Source of the DNA: Bacteroides sp. CAG:144
GTDB lineage: Bacteria; Bacteroidota; Bacteroidia; Bacteroidales; UBA11471
Direction of reading: 5' to 3'
DNA: 31,781 nucleotides
Assembly: GCA_000434215.1 (NCBI GenBank)
Contig: HF999685.1
Location: 50,325 to 82,105 of the forward strand
The notes below the pieces were generated by a model that worked only from the letters and a program-made list of their open reading frames with translations, had not been told where the DNA came from and did no database searches. Positions 25,312 to 31,781 of the stretch are shown here, in pieces; within the stretch, counting starts at the first letter, position 1; each line of letters opens with the position of its first letter. The position numbers and the translations under genes are program-made.

Positions 25312-25334
25312 ATTCTTTAAGTTTAAAAGGGTTA

Positions 25335-26177
25335 TTATCTCAATTCCGTATATTTGTAAAAGTCTTGATCTCCATAATCGAGATTCTCACCGCCCATACC
25401 CCAAATAAAGGTATAATTATGAGTTGCGGCAGCCGAATGTATTGACCATTCAGGCGAAAGTACTGCTTCCTCGCCTTTCATCCATATATGGCGTGTTTCA
25501 GTAGGTTCTCCCATAAAGTGACAGATAGCGTCGCCTTCGGGAATTTCAAAATAGAAATAGGCTTCCATGCGACGGCTATGTGTATGGGCCGGCATCGTAT
25601 TCCAAATACTCCCGGGTTGCAGTTCGGTCATACCCATTTGCAACTGACAGGTTTCAACAACCTGACACACCAACATTTTATTGATGTTTCTATGATTGGA
25701 ACCTTCGAGCGAACCCATTTCGGCAACGATAGCATCGGCTTTCGTTACTTTTTTATCGGGACAGTTGCGATGGGCAGGAGCCGAATTGAAATAAAATTTA
25801 GCAGGTTTAGCGGCATCTACGCTTTCAAAAGAAACCGTACGATCACCACAGCCCAAATAAAGGGCTTCCTTAAAATCCAAATCAAAGGTCTTTCCGTCGA
25901 CTTTGACACGACCGGCTCCTCCGACATTGAAAATACCGATTTCACGACGGCTTAGGAAATGAGTCGCTTTCAACGGATCGATAGCTTCAAGGACAAGGGT
26001 CTCGCCTACCGGTTTTGCACCACCTACAATAAGGCGATCGTACATGGAATAAACCATGTTCACCTCATTGTCGACAAAAAGGTTCTGAATCAGGAAATCT
26101 TCACGCAAACGTGCTGTATCATAATTTTTTGCATCTTTGGGATGCGCAGCATAGCGCAATTCGTAATTGGTCTTCAT
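25335..26177 (-). CDS. kduI: 4-deoxy-L-threo-5-hexosulose-uronate ketol-isomerase
   Basis: A 280-residue double-cupin enzyme that isomerises the unsaturated monogalacturonate product DKI to 2,5-diketo-3-deoxygluconate. The zinc ligands are visible in the second cupin: H198 and H200 (M-P-A-H-T-H-S-R-R), E205 (M-E-A-Y-F-Y-F) and H247 (W-S-I-H-S-A-A). The C-terminus with I-W-G-M-G-G-E-N is typical. Length equals the usual KduI. It is the first gene of kduI-kduD-DUF4861. Its substrate is the end product of pectate lyase action, so it is functionally downstream of the PL1-like and PL10 enzymes encoded at 10955-13757. Confidence 0.97.
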   Translation of the reverse strand: MKTNYELRYAAHPKDAKNYDTARLREDFLIQNLFVDNEVNMVYSMYDRLIVGGAKPVGETLVLEAIDPLKATHFLSRREIGIFNVGGAGRVKVDGKTFDLDFKEALYLGCGDRTVSFESVDAAKPAKFYFNSAPAHRNCPDKKVTKADAIVAEMGSLEGSNHRNINKMLVCQVVETCQLQMGMTELQPGSIWNTMPAHTHSRRMEAYFYFEIPEGDAICHFMGEPTETRHIWMKGEEAVLSPEWSIHSAAATHNYTFIWGMGGENLDYGDQDFYKYTELR

Positions 26178-26229
26178 ATAAACAGTTTTTAAATTAAATA
26201 TCTATTCTTCGGCTAATTTACAAACCATA

Positions 26230-26237
26230 CAAATGTA
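26230..26237 (-). promoter_or_regulatory. Possible -7 element of the kdu operon
   Basis: TACATTTG on the minus strand matches TAnnTTTG, 52 bp before the kduI ATG. No TTTG is present at the right distance upstream. A pectin-responsive activator could replace the -33 contact, but no operator was identified. Confidence 0.35.
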
Positions 26238-26331
26238 TAAAGAAATCCCATGAAAAGCTATTTTTTTGTAGTTTTTTATCCAAACTTTATCTTTTCTTAT
26301 CCTCCGACATTTTTATAGGTTTCTCTGTTAC

Positions 26332-26363
26332 AAAAAGATACCCCATCGATAGTCGATAGGGTA
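26332..26363 (-). terminator. Intrinsic terminator of the ferritin gene
   Basis: On the minus strand TACCCTATCGA (26353-26363) pairs with TCGATGGGGTA (26339-26349) with one G-U pair around a three-base loop, and a T run follows (complement of 26332-26336). It begins about 30 nt after the ferritin stop. Confidence 0.85.
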
Positions 26364-26392
26364 CTTTGCTTTGGAGAGATAAAAACCGGCAC

Positions 26393-26911
26393 TTATTTTC
26401 CTGCCAACGGAGCCGCTTGCGTATAAGTACGTGCTCCCAACTCCTTATCGAGCGTATAGATACCGAAACCGTTGTCTTTAATCATTTTCAAGGCATCGAT
26501 ATACCCCTGAGCCGTTTCTTCTTCCTCGACTTGCTCATCGATAAACCATCCCAACATGCTCTTTGTTGCATAGTCTTTTTCTTCTTCGGCCAAAGCATAC
26601 AGATTATTGATCATAGAGGTTACTTTTTTCTCATGAGCCAGTGTGTCCTCAAATGCAGCCAAAGGAGACGACCACTCGGTCTGCACCTTATCGATGGGAG
26701 CCAACGTTACTTTTCCGCCCCGCGAAAGAATATACTTGATCAGAATCATGGCGTGATCTTGTTCTTCTTTGAACTGAACAGAAAACCAATTGGCAAAACC
26801 GGGATTTCCAAGTGCTGCAAAATTGGACGACATCGACAAATAAAGATATGCCGACCAAAACTCCGCATTAATTTGCGCATTGAGCGCATCTTCCATCTTC
26901 TTGCTTAACAT
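26393..26911 (-). CDS. ftnA: Non-haem bacterial ferritin
   Basis: A 172-residue four-helix-bundle ferritin that oxidises Fe(II) and stores iron in a 24-subunit cage. The ferroxidase ligands are at the canonical numbers: E17, E50, H53, E94 and Q127, with E126 and a run of acidic residues (V-E-E-E-E) nearby. There is no haem-ligand Met in the bacterioferritin position. Both a promoter (26947-26978) and a terminator (26332-26363) flank it, so it is a single-gene unit. In anaerobic Bacteroidales ferritin is usually induced by oxidative stress or iron; no OxyR or Fur site was recognised here. Confidence 0.97.
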   Translation of the reverse strand: MLSKKMEDALNAQINAEFWSAYLYLSMSSNFAALGNPGFANWFSVQFKEEQDHAMILIKYILSRGGKVTLAPIDKVQTEWSSPLAAFEDTLAHEKKVTSMINNLYALAEEEKDYATKSMLGWFIDEQVEEEETAQGYIDALKMIKDNGFGIYTLDKELGARTYTQAAPLAGK

Positions 26912-26946
26912 AATTATATATTTAAATAGTGAAAATTCTATTTACA

Positions 26947-26978
26947 CAAAGATAAAACCTTATACCCAACAAAGCAAT
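26947..26978 (-). promoter_or_regulatory. Promoter of ftnA
   Basis: On the minus strand ATTG (26975-26978), 20 bp, then TATCTTTG (26947-26954): a perfect -7 element and a one-mismatch -33. Transcription would begin near 26940, about 30 nt before the ATG at 26911. Confidence 0.6.
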
Positions 26979-27000
26979 AAAGGCGTTTCTAAAATTTCAT

Positions 27001-27038
27001 AAAAAACAAAAGCGACATTGCAAATGCAACATCGCTTT
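27001..27038 (-). terminator. Intrinsic terminator of the tetR-fabG-rluA operon
   Basis: On the minus strand AAAGCGATGTTGC (27026-27038) pairs with GCAATGTCGCTTT (27009-27021) with two G-U pairs around a four-base loop, then a T-rich tail (complement of 27001-27008). It lies about 23 nt after the RluA-family gene stop. Confidence 0.88.
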
Positions 27039-27061
27039 ATAAGTCTCATAAGACCGTTTTT

Positions 27062-27754
27062 TCAATCGGTACTACCCGAAGAAACCGCTTGTTCGAAATA
27101 CTTCCACAAAGAGTCATCGGGTACGGGTGCTGTAACATCGACAACTTGTTTAGAAACAGGGTGTATAAAATGTATATGTCTTGCATGCAGTGATATACCT
27201 CCGTCGGGATTGGAGCGTTTCGCTCCGTATTTCAAATCGCCCTTTATCGGAGAACCTATTTTTGCAAGCTGACAACGTATCTGGTGATGACGGCCGGTTT
27301 TAAGATCTACCTCCAAAAGCGCATATTTCTCGCTACGGGCAGCAACCCGATACGAGAGTGTCGCCTCTTTGGCCCCGGGACGTGGATTCTCCCATGCCGT
27401 AGATTTATTGAGTCTCTCGTTACGTACAAGATAATGCGTAATCTCATCGGCCTCTTTTTCGGGAACCGTCTGCACAATCGCCCAATACGATTTCTTCACT
27501 TCGCCTTTACGGAACATCTCATTGAGCCGTGCCAACGCTTTGCTGGTTTTAGCCAAAACGACAATCCCGCTTACCGGCCTGTCGAGACGATGCGTTACCC
27601 CGACAAACACATTACCCGGTTTGTCGTATTTCTTTTTCAACCAAAGTTTTACCGTCTCGCTCAACGGGGTATCGCCCGTTTTATCGCCCTGAACGATTTC
27701 CGAAGTATTTTTATTAACGATAATCAAGTGATTATCTTCGTACAATACGGTCAT
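27062..27754 (-). CDS. RluA-family RNA pseudouridine synthase
   Basis: A 230-residue pseudouridine synthase consisting of the catalytic domain only; no S4 RNA-binding domain precedes it. The catalytic aspartate is D58 in the family motif V-T-H-R-L-D-R-P-V-S-G. Further RluA features are L-Y-E-D-N-H-L-I-I-V-N-K near the N-terminus, L-K-T-G-R-H-H-Q-I-R-C-Q and L-H-A-R-H-I-H-F-I-H-P near the end. It isomerises uridine in rRNA or tRNA; the target base cannot be told from sequence, so no specific rlu or tru symbol is given. It starts 9 bp after fabG and is the last gene of the tetR-fabG unit. Confidence 0.92.
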   Translation of the reverse strand: MTVLYEDNHLIIVNKNTSEIVQGDKTGDTPLSETVKLWLKKKYDKPGNVFVGVTHRLDRPVSGIVVLAKTSKALARLNEMFRKGEVKKSYWAIVQTVPEKEADEITHYLVRNERLNKSTAWENPRPGAKEATLSYRVAARSEKYALLEVDLKTGRHHQIRCQLAKIGSPIKGDLKYGAKRSNPDGGISLHARHIHFIHPVSKQVVDVTAPVPDDSLWKYFEQAVSSGSTD

Positions 27755-27763
27755 CGGGAAAAA

Positions 27764-28510
27764 TTACATATTCATACCGCCATCGACCTGTATCACTTGA
27801 CCCGATACATACGACGACATATCCGAGGCCAGGAACGTAGCGACATTGGCAACATCTTCGGGAGTTCCACCACGACGCAAAGGTATTTTCTTACACCACT
27901 CTTCCCGCACCTCGTCGGACAATTTAGCGGTCATATCGGTAATAATAAATCCCGGAGCAATGGCATTGGCCCGAACACCTCGCGAACCCAATTCTTGGGC
28001 GATCGACTTGGCGAGTCCTATCATACCGGCCTTAGATGCTGAATAATTGGCTTGTCCGGCATTTCCATGCACTCCGACAACCGAAGCCATATTGATGATG
28101 CTACCTGATTTCTGACGCATCATGATGGGGGTACAAGCATGGATAAAGTTGAATGCCGATTTGAGATTTACGGCGATCACTGCGTCCCATTGAGCTTCGC
28201 TCATACGCATCATCAAACCGTCTTTGGTAATACCGGCATTGTTTACCAGAATATCTACCGATCCGAAATCTTCTTTTACCTGATTGACCACTTTTTCGGT
28301 TTCTTCAAAATTTGCAGCGTTCGAGGCATAGCCTTTTACCTTTACTCCCAAAGCCGCAATCTCGGCTTCGGTAGCTTTACCGTTTTCGTCAATTACCAAA
28401 TCGGTAAAAGCTATATTTGCTCCTTCACTGGCGAATTTCAAAGCGATTGCTTTTCCAATACCACGTGCAGCACCTGTTATAAGGGCTACTTTTCCTTCAA
28501 GTAATTTCAT
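27764..28510 (-). CDS. fabG: 3-oxoacyl-[acyl-carrier-protein] reductase
   Basis: A 248-residue short-chain dehydrogenase that reduces 3-oxoacyl-ACP with NADPH in type II fatty-acid synthesis. The cofactor motif is T-G-A-A-R-G-I-G (12-19), N-N-A-G lies at 90-93, and the catalytic S143, Y156 and K160 are in place. A-G-I-T-K-D-G-L-M-M-R-M and V-V-G-V-H-G-N-A-G-Q-A-N-Y-S-A-S-K are diagnostic for FabG, which separates it from the KduD SDR in this window. It is 22 bp after the TetR gene and 9 bp before the RluA-family gene, so the TetR protein may regulate it. No acpP or fabF neighbour is present. Confidence 0.94.
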   Translation of the reverse strand: MKLLEGKVALITGAARGIGKAIALKFASEGANIAFTDLVIDENGKATEAEIAALGVKVKGYASNAANFEETEKVVNQVKEDFGSVDILVNNAGITKDGLMMRMSEAQWDAVIAVNLKSAFNFIHACTPIMMRQKSGSIINMASVVGVHGNAGQANYSASKAGMIGLAKSIAQELGSRGVRANAIAPGFIITDMTAKLSDEVREEWCKKIPLRRGGTPEDVANVATFLASDMSSYVSGQVIQVDGGMNM

Positions 28511-28532
28511 AATTCTATTTTTTAATGGAAAG

Positions 28533-29141
28533 TTATTCTGTTATATATTTTTCGCATCCCAAACAAGATTTCGTCATGTCGGCTATAAATTCTTTCAATT
28601 TCCCCGAATCGAAACCCATATCGGAAAAGACTCCTTTGAGATAGGGTATCTCCAACCCTTTGAGGCAACAATGTATAACCCAAGAGGTGGGTTGAAGAGG
28701 CGTCGGTCTGAAAATACCTTTTTTTATTCCGTCATCGATAATCCGCCCCAAAAACTCAAGTTCCTGCCTATCGATATTTTTCCGTGCCATCTCGACTTTC
28801 CGTATGTCCCTGAAAAACTCCGCTTTCAAAGTCCCATTGCGCAAAACGGTTTCCCTGAAAACATCGAACCGCACCTGAATATAGATAGTCAACTTTTCGT
28901 CAGGAGGCAAATCCCGACCTACAACATCTCCCAACTGATGTATCAAATGAGATAATTCCGACTCGATAACCGCTTGATATACTTCTGTCTTGCTTCTGAA
29001 ATAAGTATACAACGTACGTCGACCTTTTCCCGAGGCCAACGCTATATTATTCATCGTTGTATTGTCTATGCCTTTTTGTGCAAACAATTGCCGAGCCGTA
29101 TCGACCAGAATTTTCCGCGTTTTTGACATAAGCTCTTTCAT
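28533..29141 (-). CDS. TetR-family transcriptional regulator
   Basis: A 202-residue one-component repressor. The N-terminal helix-turn-helix (about 8-55) reads A-R-Q-L-F-A-Q-K-G-I-D-N-T-T-M then A-L-A-S-G-K-G-R-R-T-L-Y-T-Y-F-R-S-K. The rest is the variable all-helical ligand domain, with two cysteines near the C-terminus (S-C-L-G-C). It is the first gene of the tetR-fabG-rluA unit. Linkage to fabG suggests a fatty-acid or acyl-CoA signal, as for FabR/FadR-like TetR proteins, but the ligand is unknown. The start is ATG 29141, which has AAAGGA 12 nt upstream; ATG 29129 (MSKTRK) is the alternative. A direct repeat overlapping its promoter could be its own operator. Confidence 0.9.
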   Translation of the reverse strand: MKELMSKTRKILVDTARQLFAQKGIDNTTMNNIALASGKGRRTLYTYFRSKTEVYQAVIESELSHLIHQLGDVVGRDLPPDEKLTIYIQVRFDVFRETVLRNGTLKAEFFRDIRKVEMARKNIDRQELEFLGRIIDDGIKKGIFRPTPLQPTSWVIHCCLKGLEIPYLKGVFSDMGFDSGKLKEFIADMTKSCLGCEKYITE

Positions 29142-29166
29142 ACTGCACAGATCCTTTATCGTTGAG

Positions 29167-29197
29167 CAAAAATAACACTTTTATATTTCCCGACAAA
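29167..29197 (-). promoter_or_regulatory. Promoter of the tetR-fabG-rluA operon
   Basis: On the minus strand TTTG (29194-29197), exactly 19 bp, TATTTTTG (29167-29174): a full match to the Bacteroidetes consensus. Transcription would start near 29160, about 19 nt before the ATG at 29141. Confidence 0.75.
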
Positions 29198-29208
29198 TTC
29201 TCCCGACA
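29188..29208. repeat. Direct repeat TCCCGACA x2 overlapping the tetR promoter
   Basis: TCCCGACA occurs at 29188-29195 and again at 29201-29208, a 13-bp period, in a 103-bp intergenic region. The first copy overlaps the -33 element of the tetR promoter. A regulator bound here would block transcription, which makes it a candidate operator. Confidence 0.5.
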
Positions 29209-29244
29209 GAATATTTTTCATTCTTTTTCTTATACTCCGAAGTT

Positions 29245-31781
29245 CTACCGACGGAGCGAATCGCCAATCAACAAGCGAACCGTCTCGTTCAACTTATCTT
29301 GCCGAAGAAGCGACTCCAACGTCAAATGCATTCGATAACGCCAATAATTACGCGGATCGGACGGTACATTGATACGCTCGACAGACGGATCGGGAACTCG
29401 AACATCGAGGTTTACCGACAACCAATCCTGCAAAGGCAATATAACCAACATCGACGGAGATTCCAAATGCTGCCTGATAATCTCCTGACAAATATACGGA
29501 GGACATTGCTCGGGTGCTTCTCCCTCCCGATGCAGTACGACATTGTAGTACCGTTGCGTTTTAGAGCGGTCTTCTTCCCACCACCCTCTGATTCCCGACA
29601 TATCGTGAGTCGATGTCGTACAAACCGAAAGATAGGGATACTTGCGGGTATCGCCAAACTCACAATAAGGTTCTTTGGGCATACGCTGTATTTCTAGCGA
29701 GAGAATCTGCAACCTATTCATCACATCGGGCACACAATGCGGTATCATACCCAAATCTTCTCCGCAGACAAGCATATCGGTCGAAAGAACAAGTGCCGGC
29801 AGTTTTTTCAGTGCTTCGTTCCTCCAAAACTCATCATGCCGATGATAATAGAAATCATCATGCAAACGCCGGAAATCGCGTTGCATATCTGCGGGTAAAT
29901 CCTTGAAACTGTATGTATCCTGTGCATTGATACGCGGATGCCAGGCATATGCGGCATAAGGGTCGCGAACAAAAAGAATTTCATCAGTAAGCCGGAACAA
30001 CCCTTCTTTTATAACTTGTGCCTTAGCATCATAAATATCACCCAATAAAGTATTTATTTTCTGCTGATTGTCGACTTCTTCCCGCAAACAGAAAGCATTA
30101 TTGCCGATCGGTTTCAAGTATTTTGCTTGGACCTCTCCGGCATAAATCCCGAAGATTTCGGGAAGCATATATCCCCGAATGTATGGCTTGGCATGGCGCT
30201 TCTCATCGAATGCAAAATCATATCCGGCCAAATCATCGGGAGTAAACGGCAAAGCGGCATTGAAATGCCCCGGCAATCCTTCGACTGCCGTATCGGGAAT
30301 TTCCCAAATGCGAAAAAAACCTAAAATATGGTCGATACGATAAGCATCGAAATATTCCGCCATTTTGGTAAAACGGGCTTTCCACCATGCATACCCGTCT
30401 TTTGCCATCTCTGCCCAATTATAGGTAGGAAATCCCCAATTCTGCCCCGTAGCGGAAAAATCATCGGGTGGAGCACCTGCCTGAGAATCGAGATTGAACA
30501 AGGACGGAGCCACCCACGCATCAGCACTGTTTCGACTCACCCCGATAGGTATATCGCCTTTCAATACGACGCCTTTGCTTCGGGCATACCCGCGCACACG
30601 CAACAATTGTTCATGCAGGTGATATTGTTGAAAATAGTATCCCGCAATAATCGGATAAGCAACACTTTCCTCATCGGAAAGACGCGCTATTTTCCTTTCA
30701 TCATATTCGGCATACTCTCCCCATTCCGAAAATATGGGCGTATGTAACGTATCCCGCAAATAACAGAATGCGGCATAAGGAACCAACCATTTTTTATTCT
30801 CATCGAAAAAACGCCGGTAAGAAGACGAGGCAAGCGTATCGGCACCGATTTCCCGGAAAAGAACACGCATATATTCGCTTTTCAACCGGGTTACAGCCTC
30901 GTAATCGACAACAGGAAGAGCATTCAGTCGGGCGGCCTCTTGCTCGAAACGCGCCATCTCTTTCTCGTCGGCCAAACGTCCTACTGCGGGCAAATGCAAA
31001 TAGGCCGGGTGCAACGCATATACCGAGTTGGCGCGATAAGGGTAAGAATCGAGCCATGTATGCCACATGGTAGTGTCATTGACAGGCAGAACCTGTATAA
31101 AACGTTGCCCTGTGAGGACAGCCCAATCGACCATTTTTTCGAGATCGAGAAATTCTCCGATTCCCCAACTCGACTCCGAACGCAGAGAAAACACGGGAAC
31201 GGCAACACCCGCCCCTTTCCATAAAGGTCGGAAAAGACGTAAATGACCTCCGTTTACAACAATCGTTTCTCCGGCCCTTTCTACCCAAAGAGGCAAACGA
31301 CGATTATCTCCTTCCTCCCATGCCACAATCCGACGAGTAGACTTGTCTACAACAACAAACTTATACTCGACAGGCAATCTCAGTATCTCCGGCGGAAGGG
31401 TAACAGACCATACGGGATAACGTGCATCAGACATCAGACAATCCTCTTCGACACTCCACGGTTGTTTGGTAAACGAGCCGACAACAGCCAACGTCTCTTG
31501 TGGCAAAAGTGCAGGAGCTGTTACTTCAAACCGCACACCAACGGCTGAGGCGGGATTTTCCTTTTCCGTAGTCTTTCGAAAAATACCACTCTGTCGGATA
31601 GCCGAAGAAAGAAACGCATGATCGCGACTTATCTGCAACCATTCGTCATAAACCCGATAGGTAGAAATGCCGAAAGTGGGGCGGAAACAATGTTCCCCAC
31701 CCCACTCTTTGCGACATACCCCGTTTTCGCGCAACAAATACCCATAAGTAAATGTACACCCTTCGTCGGCATCGATCGTTG
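29245..31781 (-). CDS. malQ: 4-alpha-glucanotransferase (GH77) with N-terminal starch-binding (CBM20-like) region, 5' end outside window
   Basis: The frame is open to the right edge, so the N-terminus is missing; the TTG near 31737 is not a real start, since in-frame coding continues upstream (T-F-T-Y-G-Y). The visible part has CBM20-like sequence (V-R-F-E-V-T-A-P-A-L-L-P-Q-E-T-L-A-V-V-G-S), then GH77 from F-R-P-L-W-K-G-A-G-V-A-V-P-V-F-S-L-R. Catalytic residues are recognisable: nucleophile Asp in A-Y-R-I-D-H, acid Glu in V-C-G-E-D-L-G, and Asp in S-T-H-D-M-S-G. It transfers alpha-1,4-glucan segments, releasing glucose, in maltodextrin metabolism. CBM20 fusion and the long GH77 insert are the DPE2-like form usual in Bacteroidetes. 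Its stop lies 103 bp before the tetR start, in the same direction. Confidence 0.94.
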   Translation of the reverse strand, partial: TIDADEGCTFTYGYLLRENGVCRKEWGGEHCFRPTFGISTYRVYDEWLQISRDHAFLSSAIRQSGIFRKTTEKENPASAVGVRFEVTAPALLPQETLAVVGSFTKQPWSVEEDCLMSDARYPVWSVTLPPEILRLPVEYKFVVVDKSTRRIVAWEEGDNRRLPLWVERAGETIVVNGGHLRLFRPLWKGAGVAVPVFSLRSESSWGIGEFLDLEKMVDWAVLTGQRFIQVLPVNDTTMWHTWLDSYPYRANSVYALHPAYLHLPAVGRLADEKEMARFEQEAARLNALPVVDYEAVTRLKSEYMRVLFREIGADTLASSSYRRFFDENKKWLVPYAAFCYLRDTLHTPIFSEWGEYAEYDERKIARLSDEESVAYPIIAGYYFQQYHLHEQLLRVRGYARSKGVVLKGDIPIGVSRNSADAWVAPSLFNLDSQAGAPPDDFSATGQNWGFPTYNWAEMAKDGYAWWKARFTKMAEYFDAYRIDHILGFFRIWEIPDTAVEGLPGHFNAALPFTPDDLAGYDFAFDEKRHAKPYIRGYMLPEIFGIYAGEVQAKYLKPIGNNAFCLREEVDNQQKINTLLGDIYDAKAQVIKEGLFRLTDEILFVRDPYAAYAWHPRINAQDTYSFKDLPADMQRDFRRLHDDFYYHRHDEFWRNEALKKLPALVLSTDMLVCGEDLGMIPHCVPDVMNRLQILSLEIQRMPKEPYCEFGDTRKYPYLSVCTTSTHDMSGIRGWWEEDRSKTQRYYNVVLHREGEAPEQCPPYICQEIIRQHLESPSMLVILPLQDWLSVNLDVRVPDPSVERINVPSDPRNYWRYRMHLTLESLLRQDKLNETVRLLIGDSLRR

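Noticed and set aside
27284..28042. A 252-residue plus-strand frame
   Set aside because: Antisense to the RluA-family gene and fabG, both with intact catalytic motifs; the translation has no family character.
31735..31737. TTG as the start of malQ
   Set aside because: The same frame continues upstream to the window edge with carbohydrate-binding-module-like sequence, so the gene is truncated by the window rather than starting here.
1..31781. CRISPR array, insertion sequence, prophage, tRNA or rRNA
   Set aside because: No regularly spaced repeats, transposase or integrase motifs, phage proteins, or cloverleaf/rRNA-like conserved segments were seen on either strand.

Overview
The window is a chromosomal segment from a member of the Bacteroidota, most likely order Bacteroidales and probably gut-associated. 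Evidence: several start regions carry the Bacteroidetes promoter pattern (TTTG, 19-20 bp, TAnnTTTG); Shine-Dalgarno motifs are mostly absent; there are many secreted pectin enzymes; and the housekeeping genes (HisIE fusion, KduI/KduD, CBM20-type GH77, FtnA) have the forms typical of that group. I saw no tRNA, rRNA, insertion sequence, phage gene, integrase or CRISPR array.

Left part, plus strand (615-13757). After the 5' end of an iron-containing alcohol dehydrogenase (minus strand, cut by the window edge) comes a two-gene unit, a GH43-type secreted glycosidase and endonuclease IV (nfo), closed by a strong terminator. A 10.5-kb operon follows, with its own promoter (3206-3236) and terminator (13777-13818). 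It holds five exported pectin enzymes: a two-domain GH143-GH142-type protein (rhamnogalacturonan-II side chain D), a GH140-type apiosidase, a GH78 alpha-L-rhamnosidase, a PL1-like pectate lyase with a C-terminal calcium-binding tail, and a PL10 pectate lyase. Together they look like a rhamnogalacturonan-II/homogalacturonan module. No SusC/SusD pair or regulator lies within the window.

Middle part, minus strand (13898-23223). A 58-bp perfect palindrome marks the convergent junction. Read in transcription order, the units are purU-hisH-hisA-(sialidase-like lipoprotein)-hisF-hisIE-ftsE, then lysC-lysA-(unknown exported protein). This is amino-acid biosynthesis with two unexpected envelope proteins embedded in it.

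Right part, minus strand (23258-31781). kduI-kduD-DUF4861 lipoprotein is a compact operon for the unsaturated uronates that pectate lyases release, so it is metabolically continuous with the left-hand operon. Next come a ferritin gene with its own promoter and terminator, a tetR-fabG-rluA-type operon with a clear promoter and terminator, and the 3' part of malQ (GH77, preceded by CBM20-like sequence), which runs off the right edge.

No obviously new defence or mobile system was found. The observations most worth following are the minimal RG-II enzyme operon, the sialidase-like lipoprotein inside the histidine operon, the DUF4861 lipoprotein beside kduID, and the unknown exported protein behind lysA, which carries a G9 tract and a polyarginine stretch.
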